Shown here: positions 34,720 through 40,921 of the stretch, piece after piece
Layout of the letters: the number at the start of each line of letters is the position of its first letter
Position numbering within the stretch: position 1 is the first letter of the stretch
NCBI RefSeq assembly: GCF_001277235.1
Contig: NZ_CP012266.1
Location: 2,976,001 to 3,040,000, forward strand
DNA from: Cronobacter dublinensis subsp. dublinensis LMG 23823
GTDB taxonomy: Bacteria > Pseudomonadota > Gammaproteobacteria > Enterobacterales > Enterobacteriaceae
Length of the DNA: 64,000 nucleotides
Reading direction: 5' to 3'
Notes under the pieces: model-generated
Told to the model about the DNA's origin: nothing
Database searches by the model: none
What the model saw: only the letters and a program-made list of their open reading frames with translations
Position numbers and translations under genes: made by a program

Positions 34720-34912
34720 CGGCGTCGCGCATCGAGTCGCCGGCGACCCGCAGAACATAGGTGGATGAGGGGTGTGCAATGAGGTGGGAAACGAGATCAA
34801 TTCCACTGTCGATATAATCGGCGGCAGGGCTCGGGAAACCAGCAGAAATCAGGTCTGCATAGAATGGGATGCTGACTGGCTTAACCGGTAAGACGAGGGG
34901 GTGTATTTTCAT
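34720..34912 (-). pseudogene. umuD: umuD remnant cut by the IS element
   Basis: The minus strand from the ATG at 34912 encodes the N-terminal part of UmuD: the FPSPAADYIDSGIDLVSHLI block and the catalytic-serine region AGDSMRDA. The frame then enters the IS end. About 64 of roughly 140 residues remain, ending just after the serine; the catalytic lysine is lost. The self-cleavage region, conserved in UmuD between FPSPAADY and the serine, is present. An SOS box lies just upstream. The umuC end is at 21.4 kb, so this was once a umuDC operon next to the att site. Confidence 0.9.
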
Positions 34913-34932
34913 TATGTACCTCCTGTAAAAAT

Positions 34933-34952
34933 TACTGTGTATTTATACAGTA
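34933..34952 (-). promoter_or_regulatory. LexA (SOS) box of umuD
   Basis: TACTGT-GTATTTAT-ACAGTA is a perfect CTGT-N8-ACAG LexA box, 22 bp upstream of the umuD remnant start. It implies SOS induction of the original umuDC. The box is intact, so DNA damage would still start transcription into the IS element. Confidence 0.9.
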
Positions 34953-35050
34953 TTTTCAGGAGGTAACGAAATCAAGACGAAGCGGCCTATTAATCGTAAC
35001 GGCAGAGCAGTTTTAACAGCTGCTCTGCCAGAAAAACGCTCCGCCTTATT

Positions 35051-35200
35051 ATTCGCCGCTTACGGTGACCGGGGGAACCGGCCAGACAGCTTTTCGGGAA
35101 AACCGTCTTGTTGTGGAACCTCACGTAATGCCTTCCGGTAAGCGCCCCATGCTTCTTTGTCGGTCGGCGCGTCAGGAATCATTGCCCAGTAAGAGTTGGA
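35051..35200 (-). pseudogene. Tail fibre assembly gene remnant, copy 1
   Basis: The minus strand encodes YWAMIPDAPTDKEAWGAYRK followed by ALREVPQQDGFPEK, the C-terminal hallmark of lambdoid tail fibre assembly (Tfa) proteins. Compared with the copy at 36551, one T is missing after AGCTTTT, shifting the end out of frame. Only about 50 codons remain. Confidence 0.8.
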
Positions 35201-35503
35201 AAAGGTACGTCGAGTTCGGGCGGACGTGCTTTGGAATAACGCAGCCTGATTGTCAGTATTTAAGCTAATTGAGCTGAATCTTATGTGAAAAGAAAAATAA
35301 ACCTCAATATACGCAATATAATCCGCACGGACATGAAATTTAATACAATATGTAGTGTTTTGATATGAGAGAAACTATGGATATTACATTCATGCCAGTT
35401 CCACACCCCTATAAGCCTAGAGATATATTCTCTATATATACTAGCATGCTTTACTGAAAAGTCATAAGATCGGCTGCTCATTATTAACTATGCGGAGCGA
35501 ACA

Positions 35504-36289
35504 ATGTTAAATAGTGTTTTTTTTAAGAAAATATCGACATTCAATGCAAAACTCGATTCTTCACAAAAAGTAATTAGAAACCTAATTATATCCATGTTTA
35601 TTCTATATTTGCTTTCTTTATCGGGAAGTGAGAAATTATGGAAAGGCTTTTTTATTATAACTTTAATGTATTGGTCTTATGCAGTAGTGAGTTTCTTAAT
35701 TAAATTATATAAAAAAGCATACGAAACAACTTTAGGTAAAGGAATTTTAATCCTGGCAAGCTCTATTTGCGTAAATTTAGCTCTATGCCTTTCGGGAATA
35801 ATAATAAATGACATCACATCTGTATCACCGTCAAATTTCCCTCACTCTTTAATATTCATTGCCACTACAATGATCCCCTTGATTATCCCCATTGTTATGT
35901 CACTGCCATTTACTATCATCCTGATAACATTGCCTTTATGGGGTTGGTTTTTTGTATACGATGAAAAACTTATTAAATTCTTATTTCCAGGTTACCAGCC
36001 AAACAACAAAACATTCCTGCATAAGGTGACTTTGTTAATACAAATGTTTTTAGTCGTTGTTTATTGTTCCTTCCTATTCCATCTTGCAACACTCAAGGGC
36101 AACGATTACATGTCTTACATAAGCTATAAATCTCAATGGTTAATTTACAATCTAGAGATGTTTGATAAAAGCAAATGTTCTAATTTCATTAAAGGGAAAG
36201 TTGCATTCATTGGTGATGATAAAATCCTCGTTGCTACAAACCAAAACGAAACCTATTCATTTAAGCTCATGGAATGTGAAGCAAAGTAA
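35504..36289 (+). CDS. AT-rich integral membrane protein of unknown function
   Basis: 261-residue protein, not recognised. It has about five or six hydrophobic segments: residues 26-42 (NLIISMFILYLLSLSGS), 50-68, 80-105, 118-150 and 190-210. The C-terminal 55 residues are hydrophilic and probably form a small soluble domain. The DNA is strikingly AT-rich compared with both phage and host genes, with codons ending in A/T, so it was acquired separately. A GGAG-like site (GCGGAGCG) precedes the ATG. It stands alone between two Tfa remnants, the usual place of lysogenic-conversion genes, which suggests a cell-envelope or superinfection-exclusion role; this is inference. Confidence 0.75.
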   Translation: MLNSVFFKKISTFNAKLDSSQKVIRNLIISMFILYLLSLSGSEKLWKGFFIITLMYWSYAVVSFLIKLYKKAYETTLGKGILILASSICVNLALCLSGIIINDITSVSPSNFPHSLIFIATTMIPLIIPIVMSLPFTIILITLPLWGWFFVYDEKLIKFLFPGYQPNNKTFLHKVTLLIQMFLVVVYCSFLFHLATLKGNDYMSYISYKSQWLIYNLEMFDKSKCSNFIKGKVAFIGDDKILVATNQNETYSFKLMECEAK

Positions 36290-36548
36290 AGAAAAAACCT
36301 TTGCCAGCTCAACGTTAAATTTAAAATATTAATAATTTGAGAAAGTTCATCATCGGCCTTTAAATATGGCAGTATAAATTTAACCCCGTTCACCCATACC
36401 CACTTCTTCCCAGAAGAGGATATGGGCTGACACTTCACTGTAAAAATATCATGTTAATGATTTAATAATTTCGTTGTTTTGACAGGAGTCATATTTGGGG
36501 GCATGACAATGAAAGTTATTTTCTCTACCAGAGAGTAATGCGATCAAA
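36290..36548. other. AT-rich gap between membrane protein and tfa copy 2
   Basis: AT-rich DNA without a supported gene. A 61-codon minus-strand frame at 36253-36438 overlaps the membrane protein end and has no ribosome site. Confidence 0.4.
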
Positions 36549-36758
36549 TTATTCCCCGCTTACGGTGACCGGGGGCACCGGCCAGACAGCTTTTTCGGGA
36601 AAACCTTCTTGTTGTGGAACCTCACGTAATGCCTTCCGGTAAGCGCCCCATGCTTCTTTGTCGGTCGGCGCGTCAGGCATCATTGCCCAGTCAGAAGCGG
36701 CAATAAGTCGATCGCGCTCGGCGCGCACTTCTGCTAGTGTAAGGAGAGTAATGTAGCA
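36549..36758 (-). pseudogene. Tail fibre assembly gene remnant, copy 2
   Basis: The minus strand encodes AEVRAERDRLIAASDWAMMP, then DAPTDKEAWGAYRKALREVP and ends in WPVPPVTVSGE and a TAA stop, the intact C-terminus of a Tfa protein. The frame is blocked upstream by TAA at 36759-36761, so about 130 N-terminal residues are gone. Its last 142 bp repeat copy 1 at 35051. It marks the tail end of the lost structural module. Confidence 0.82.
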
Positions 36759-36795
36759 TTATCACAGGCACTCAGTGAATGCCTGCTGTAATGCC

Positions 36796-37002
36796 TCAGC
36801 AGCCGGCGTCAGGCCGTGCGACAGCGCGACGGGCCCACATACAAGCTTCTTGCATTTTGGTCCTAGCGATAGAAAGACAGCGGCCAGCTTCATGCGCTTC
36901 AGCTGAATGGTTACCAGTCACTGTCAGCTCATCCTGCACCCAAGCCTTCTGCTTCTCCAGTAACTGGCAGAACTCACGGCTGACTTTCTTCAGCTCGTTC
37001 AT
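36796..37002 (-). CDS. Acb2/Tad1-type hairpin-domain protein, 3' part (anti-CBASS candidate)
   Basis: 68-residue phage protein. The block RCLSIARTKMQEACMWARRAVARP resembles the C-terminal helix signature of the Acb2/Tad1 hairpin domain, a family that sponges cyclic nucleotides to block CBASS and Thoeris signalling. A short upstream frame (36999-37076) encodes the expected N-terminus, MSEAKPQDGSTVKGY, but is out of frame by one base; its TGA overlaps this ATG. Adding one C after TAC would join them as KGYRTLGTKEIEDMNEL. So the gene is either recently broken or read by coupled re-initiation. Assignment rests on pattern memory. Confidence 0.65.
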   Translation of the reverse strand: MNELKKVSREFCQLLEKQKAWVQDELTVTGNHSAEAHEAGRCLSIARTKMQEACMWARRAVARPDAGC

Positions 37003-37076
37003 GTCTTCGATTTCTTTCGTTCCCAGTGTGCGTAGCCCTTAACGGTGCTTCCATCCTGTGGTTTTGCTTCGCTCAT
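36999..37076 (-). pseudogene. Frameshifted N-terminal fragment of the Acb2/Tad1-like gene
   Basis: ATG at 37076, 25 codons (MSEAKPQDGSTVKGYAHWER...), stop TGA at 37001-36999 overlapping the downstream ATG at 37002. Sense up to KGY fits the family start; the remaining residues are frameshift product. AGGT 9 bp upstream is a weak ribosome site. Confidence 0.6.
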
Positions 37077-37377
37077 TGATTTACCTGTGGGTTGATGGTC
37101 CAGCTTCGCGGCGCTTCACAGCGTGGCTAACCGTGTTGTGCAGAGGGGATAACATCATCAGGCGCACTCGTAAATGCGCCTTGTGATGGTAACTTTGATA
37201 GTAATAAGGCGGCGAATCAGTCTGGCATCTTCGCGCTCCAAACAGACCATATTTCTGGATTGGCAGACATACGGCATATTTTCTTTCAATCTAAACCATT
37301 ACTTACCCACCCGTTATTTTTGTGTACAAATTACCCTTAAGCTTGATTAAAGCTAATTCCTGAACCTGATACCAGCA
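37077..37377. other. Gene-free stretch beside Acb2-like gene
   Basis: No gene seen. It contains an inverted repeat GGCGCA-CTCGTAAA-TGCGCC at about 37154-37172. The region probably marks the edge of the deleted structural module. Confidence 0.4.
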
Positions 37378-37420
37378 ATAAAAAGCACCCTATATAACCC
37401 ACTGAAGATATAGGGTGCTT
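37378..37420 (-). terminator. Strong terminator after the secreted protein gene
   Basis: AAGCACCCTATAT and ATATAGGGTGCTT form a 13-bp perfect stem; read on the minus strand it ends in TTTTTATT. It lies 27 bp after the stop at 37447. Confidence 0.88.
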
Positions 37421-37446
37421 ACTTTCAAAATTATTCTATTTGAAAA

Positions 37447-37893
37447 TTAATCCTTCCATTTTTCAATTATGACGTTCACAGAGCCTGAATCATCCTGACG
37501 TACCCAGTCTTCTAAGAACAGATTAAACGCGCCTCCTTGTGGAAAGGCATGCATCTGAGACGAAGCTTTAAGACCGTCATTATTCAAACCATAATAACTC
37601 ACAGCAGCGGTTTTATCTGTGGTGGTCGTACGATCATAGGTCATTAGTGCAGCGGATTTAGATTTCGTATTTCCCGCTTGGCCAGTGGCAAAGTCAACTC
37701 CAGCTGAAGCCGGGTCAATACGGAAGCGATAAACGCCTGAAGGCACACTTGTTTCACTGTAAACACTACCTCCGGGAATTGTATTAGTATAACCATCCAA
37801 TACAACGGTTTTATAAGGCTGCCAGTCAGCCATAGCTGAAAAAGATGCGATCACAGAAACAGCTACGATTGAGGCTTTAACAATTTTCATCAT
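37447..37893 (-). CDS. Secreted protein of unknown function (phage moron)
   Basis: 148-residue protein with a clear signal peptide (MKIVKASIVAVSVIASFSAMA, cleavage before DWQPYK). The mature 120 residues are rich in Thr/Ser/Gly and predicted beta strands (VVLDGYTNTIPGGSVYSETS, GVYRFRID), with no cysteines; I cannot name the family. Start ATG-ATG at 37893/37890 with AAGGAAA upstream. It has its own strong terminator and lies just after the lysis genes where the terminase would be expected, so it is an independent moron unit, probably expressed from the lysogen. A periplasmic or outer-surface role is inferred. Confidence 0.8.
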   Translation of the reverse strand: MMKIVKASIVAVSVIASFSAMADWQPYKTVVLDGYTNTIPGGSVYSETSVPSGVYRFRIDPASAGVDFATGQAGNTKSKSAALMTYDRTTTTDKTAAVSYYGLNNDGLKASSQMHAFPQGGAFNLFLEDWVRQDDSGSVNVIIEKWKD

Positions 37894-37984
37894 AATTTAT
37901 TTTCCTTAAGTGAGTTAATCAAAGCCTTATTTATATCTTTTGAAAGGCTCGGATTATTGTTTGCGCTTGCAAAGCGCATAAAAA

Positions 37985-38145
37985 AGCCCCGCATTAGCGA
38001 GGCCGATATTGCTTTTTTGCTGATGGTGAATCTTCTTGGGGGTTGTCATGGTCGCAGGCTTCGCTATTCCTCACGGAATTGCTTGCCCACTTACGGCTTA
38101 CCCGTCAGCAAGATTTCGATCACCATCCTTACGGGGTAACACAAT
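37985..38145 (-). ncRNA. Candidate structured phage RNA between lysis genes and moron
   Basis: About 160 bp without an open frame but with several hairpins on the minus strand: ACGG-GTAAG-CCGT, ATTCC-GTGA-GGAAT, and a final GCCTCGCTAATGCGGGGC-type stem followed by TTTTTT (37980-38000) that looks like a rho-independent terminator. Such compact stem-loops downstream of Rz are reminiscent of phage antisense RNAs of the C4 type; I am not certain of the family. It could alternatively be a long leader or terminator array. Confidence 0.45.
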
Positions 38146-38610
38146 TTATTTGAGGCATTGCTGCCGGATGTAGTCCTGCAGATAGTTAACCTGTTTGGTC
38201 ACTGTTTCGATTCCATCCCTGAGGGTGAAATAATCCCGTTGAGCGGAGTTTGTAAGTCTGGCGGTGGGAGCATCGCCCACGTCGCTGGTGCCGGATGCTC
38301 CGTTCGCGGGACAGGTGGCGTTGAGCTGCAACCGCTTACGGCCAGCAGCCACATCGCGCTCAAGCTGTGCAATATTTTTCTGAGCATCCGCTAAGTCCTT
38401 CGTATATTTCGCATCAAGAGCCGCTACGTCGCGCTGACGGCGCTGCATATCCTCAATGTCATCTTTAGCCAGTTTTAATTCATGATTAACGTTGGTTAAA
38501 GATGCCTCGGCTTTTGTGAGCGAGGCCCGGTAATAAAGCGCAAATCCAACAGCAGCCAGGAAAAGTAACGGCTTCCACCATGCACGGGAAAAGCTCCATA
38601 GCGCAGTCAT
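38146..38610 (-). CDS. Spanin inner-membrane subunit Rz
   Basis: i-spanin of 154 residues that, with Rz1, fuses inner and outer membranes at lysis. A single N-terminal helix (WWKPLLFLAAVGFALYY, residues 11-27) is followed by a long periplasmic coiled coil (LTKAEASLTNVNHELKLAKDDIEDMQ...) as in the family. It overlaps the endolysin stop and contains the Rz1 gene in another frame. Fourth in the lysis cassette holin-holin-endolysin-Rz. Confidence 0.9.
   Translation of the reverse strand: MTALWSFSRAWWKPLLFLAAVGFALYYRASLTKAEASLTNVNHELKLAKDDIEDMQRRQRDVAALDAKYTKDLADAQKNIAQLERDVAAGRKRLQLNATCPANGASGTSDVGDAPTARLTNSAQRDYFTLRDGIETVTKQVNYLQDYIRQQCLK
38199..38387 (-). CDS. Spanin outer-membrane lipoprotein Rz1
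   Basis: 62-residue lipoprotein nested out of frame inside Rz. The signal peptide ends in a lipobox (LLAVSGC, lipidated cysteine near residue 20); the short mature part is proline-rich (STPPVPRTEHPAPATWAMLPPP), as is known for Rz1. Complete nesting is the usual lambda-type arrangement. Confidence 0.88.
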   Translation of the reverse strand: MLRKILHSLSAMWLLAVSGCSSTPPVPRTEHPAPATWAMLPPPDLQTPLNGIISPSGMESKQ

Positions 38611-39233
38611 CAGAGCACCCGGCGAGCTGCCGCATAGCGGGCCTGTCTGTCTTTCATCCCGTTCTGCCCACCGTTAATGATCTGCGTGACGCGCAGCAAA
38701 TCGCCCGGATATTTCAGACAGCCTTTGCTGGTATAGAACCATGCCGCAGAGCGCGCAGCGCTGGCCTCTTCGGAAAGCAGCTCCGGGGTGCTGACAAGGT
38801 CGAGTTTCAGCGCGCTGCTGCAGTCGCGGTAATTCTCGAGCCCCGTAATCTGGATTAAGCCGCGCCCGCGATATTTCCAGCCATCACCCGAGGTGTTATT
38901 ACCGAGGCGCTTGCTGTAAACCAGATTGGCTATCGCGCGCTGACGCTCAAGGGGGAGCACCTTTTCATACGTGCGGCGGCCCAGCATGTTGGCCTGATCC
39001 TGAGTTAACCGACCAGCACGGACAAAATCGCTCAGCCCGGCGATGCTGTAGTTGAAGCTCTCCACCAGCCTGGTAAAGCCGGTGCTTTCATGGCCTACCT
39101 GCGCAATGAACATTGCCTGATCAATCGGCGCAGTGATGCCGTACTCGCGCATCGCCGCATCAATGTGCGGGAACCAGCGCGCAGCTAAGCCGGCGCTTAA
39201 ACCAGCCGCCTGCTGAAATTGTTGTTGGTTCAT
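38610..39233 (-). CDS. Phage endolysin, glycoside hydrolase family 19
   Basis: Muramidase-type lysis enzyme with a chitinase class I (GH19) fold, 207 residues. The catalytic glutamate is E49 in QVGHESTGF, and the GDGWKYRGRGLIQITG block with NYRDCS is the family signature. No signal peptide, so release depends on the holin. It overlaps the holin by 4 bp at its start and Rz by 1 bp at its end. Confidence 0.93.
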   Translation of the reverse strand: MNQQQFQQAAGLSAGLAARWFPHIDAAMREYGITAPIDQAMFIAQVGHESTGFTRLVESFNYSIAGLSDFVRAGRLTQDQANMLGRRTYEKVLPLERQRAIANLVYSKRLGNNTSGDGWKYRGRGLIQITGLENYRDCSSALKLDLVSTPELLSEEASAARSAAWFYTSKGCLKYPGDLLRVTQIINGGQNGMKDRQARYAAARRVL

Positions 39234-39514
39234 TCGGGCCTCAGTACCTGAAACAGGCGCGCCACGTTGCCCCTGGCACGGAACACGGCGGCGCAGATGA
39301 TTAAATTGATGATGACCGACGCCCAGTGTGTGTGGACGTAAAAGTCAAAGGCGTAGCGGAACGGCACCGAGGCATACGCCAGAATAATCAGATATGCCAG
39401 CCACGATGCCCACCAGCGGTGACGGGCACCGGGCTTGCGGAACAGCATCAGCCTCAAAACAATGGCCGAGCACGTCGCCACGTTGGTCAGTACCAGCGGA
39501 TCACTTATTACCAT
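39230..39514 (-). CDS. Phage holin, three-helix type
   Basis: 94-residue membrane protein with about three hydrophobic segments (VLTNVATCSAIVLRLML, WWASWLAYLIILAYASVPF, WASVIINLIICAAVF) and a basic C-terminus (ARGNVARLFQVLRPE). Between a second holin-like gene and the endolysin, with 4-bp and 14-bp overlaps. Holin or antiholin role is inferred from size, helices and place. Confidence 0.85.
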   Translation of the reverse strand: MVISDPLVLTNVATCSAIVLRLMLFRKPGARHRWWASWLAYLIILAYASVPFRYAFDFYVHTHWASVIINLIICAAVFRARGNVARLFQVLRPE

Positions 39515-39881
39515 TGGCTCCCCCTCTCCACCGCTGGAACCACTGCGCAGGGTCTTGCTGGCTGGCGAAAGTCAGGATTTTAATCGTCAGCGCAGAGAGG
39601 ATAACGGCCCCCAGTGCATCAAGCGGCTTGTCGCTGTATTCCGTCCAGCTGGCAAGTTTGGAGCCCACCAGCCCCGCACCGTAAACGCCAGCGATGTACG
39701 AAACAACAAAATAGGCTGCGCGCCGGATCAGGGTCAGGTCTGCCGCGGTGGCAACATAAAAGACCGCACCGGCAAACGCGCCAAAAATTACGCCGTAATC
39801 TGTGCCGGTCAGCAGTCCGTAGATGCTCGCACCAGTAAGCGCAGCACCTGCCGCGACAGTTCCCGAAACCGGATCGGACAT
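39501..39881 (-). CDS. Phage holin/antiholin-like membrane protein
   Basis: 126 residues from the ATG at 39881 (MSDPVSGTVAAGAALTGASI). Several short hydrophobic stretches (AALTGASIYGLLTG, GVIFGAFAGAVFYVATAA, AAYFVVSYIAGVYGAGLVG) and a charged C-terminus match phage holins of the HP1/putative holin group. I prefer 39881 to 39905, whose extra eight residues are unlike the family; the region before the ATG holds AGGGGGC. First gene of the lysis cassette, so its promoter region (39906-40002) would be where Q acts. Confidence 0.82.
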   Translation of the reverse strand: MSDPVSGTVAAGAALTGASIYGLLTGTDYGVIFGAFAGAVFYVATAADLTLIRRAAYFVVSYIAGVYGAGLVGSKLASWTEYSDKPLDALGAVILSALTIKILTFASQQDPAQWFQRWRGGANGNK

Positions 39882-40002
39882 GTAGCCCCCTCTTTTGCTG
39901 TGCATCCTCTCTGAGCGAGGGGAAATGAAAAAGACCCGCCGGAGCGAGCCTGAAGTAAATGAACCGCGAGGAATTAAGCTGCGGTTGAGCTGAAAATAAA
40001 AA

Positions 40003-40056
40003 TATACACACCATACACATCAAACCATTTGCAGTGGTGTGTATAGTGTGTATAAT
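40003..40056 (+). promoter_or_regulatory. hicAB promoter with overlapping inverted-repeat operator
   Basis: TTGCAG (40029-40034) and TATAAT (40051-40056) are 16 bp apart. TATACACACCATACACA (40003-40019) and TGGTGTGTATAGTGTGTATA (40035-40054) are inverted copies of a TACACACYATACACA-like unit. The second covers the -10 box. HicB has a ribbon-helix-helix DNA-binding domain, so autorepression here is likely. Confidence 0.7.
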
Positions 40057-40086
40057 TACTTCATCAGTTAGCGAGACGGAGGAGAC

Positions 40087-40269
40087 TTGAAGAGTTCGGA
40101 ACTGATAAGGCTGTTAGAAGAACATGGCTGGACGTTGGTAAGGATTAAAGGCAGTCACCACACGTTCAAACATCCAGATTCTCCTAACCTTGTGACAGTA
40201 CCCCATCCCAGCAAAGAGATTAAAACCGGAACCCTTCGGCAAGTACTCAAAAAAGCAGGGATCAAGTAA
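40087..40269 (+). CDS. hicA: HicA family mRNA interferase toxin
   Basis: 60-residue HicA toxin with the dsRBD-like fold. SSELIRLLEEHGWTLVRIKG is followed by the catalytic histidine in GSHHTFKHP and by VPHPSKEIKTGTLRQVLKKAG. It starts with TTG at 40087, five bases after GGAG (ACGGAGGAGAC). Its toxin cleaves mRNA unless bound by HicB. It is on the plus strand, against the direction of phage late genes, between Q and the lysis cassette, with its own promoter. Confidence 0.92.
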   Translation: MKSSELIRLLEEHGWTLVRIKGSHHTFKHPDSPNLVTVPHPSKEIKTGTLRQVLKKAGIK

Positions 40270-40325
40270 TCAGGAGCGCGCCCTACGGGGCGCACCTTTA
40301 CGACGAATACCACGGGGATTTACGT

Positions 40326-40739
40326 ATGCATTACCCAGCATTTATTGAGATAGATAAAGACGGATCCGCCAGCGGGTGGTTTCCTGATGTTGATGGCTGT
40401 ATCTTCGCCGGGGATACGGTCGAAGAAGCTATTGCCGACGCCAGAAGCGCAATTGATGCGCACTTCGAAGCGTTAGCAGAAAATGATATGGCGATACCGA
40501 ACGCCGGTAAGATGCAGGAGCACATCGCAAAAGATGCCGCAGCGTATAAGAACGGCCAGTGGGTTCTGATCCCGGTCAACATGGACAAATTCGATGGTCG
40601 CGCGGAAAGAATAAATATCACCTTGCCGCATCGGTTATTGCACCAAATCGATAGCGCGGTAAAAAATAACCCGTCATATAGCAGCAGAAGCGCATTTATT
40701 GCGGCTGCTACGCGCAACGAGTTGCATAAAGCAGGCTAA
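40326..40739 (+). CDS. hicB: HicB family antitoxin
   Basis: 137-residue antitoxin. The N-terminal partial RNase H-like fold (MHYPAFIEIDKDGSASGWFP, DVDGCIFAGDTVEEAIADA) binds HicA, and a C-terminal ribbon-helix-helix (RINITLPHRLLHQIDSAV...SRSAFIAAATRNEL) should bind the inverted repeats upstream. 56 bp after hicA and followed by a terminator, so the pair is a self-contained unit. Confidence 0.93.
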   Translation: MHYPAFIEIDKDGSASGWFPDVDGCIFAGDTVEEAIADARSAIDAHFEALAENDMAIPNAGKMQEHIAKDAAAYKNGQWVLIPVNMDKFDGRAERINITLPHRLLHQIDSAVKNNPSYSSRSAFIAAATRNELHKAG

Positions 40740-40765
40740 CCACTTCCTCCGTCTCCCTGCTTTTG

Positions 40766-40793
40766 AGCCCCGGCTTTATGTCGGGCTTTTTTT
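40766..40793 (+). terminator. Terminator after hicB
   Basis: AGCCCCGGC and GTCGGGCT pair around TTTAT and are followed by seven T. Confidence 0.85.
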
Positions 40794-40801
40794 CGCCAAT
40801 A

Positions 40802-40828
40802 AAAAACCCGCTCAATGGCGGGTTCTGA
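40802..40828 (-). terminator. Terminator downstream of Q
   Basis: AACCCGC/GCGGGTT with a CATTGA-type loop; read on the minus strand it ends in TTTTTTATT. It lies about 95 bp after the Q stop and would separate Q from the lysis genes unless antitermination acts. Confidence 0.75.
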
Positions 40829-40921
40829 ACGGTGGATACACAATGCCCATCGTTAGAGAAATCCTACCCGATTTTTTTGAACTTAGCAAGCATCATGCCG
40901 TCAAAATGTTTAATCAGGCTT

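Noticed and set aside
35281..35481. 66-codon minus-strand frame in AT-rich DNA next to tfa copy 1
   Set aside because: Random open frame in AT-rich DNA; no ribosome site, and only a weak hydrophobic end.
36253..36438. 61-codon minus-strand frame after the membrane protein gene
   Set aside because: Overlaps the end of the membrane protein, no ribosome site and no recognisable motif.
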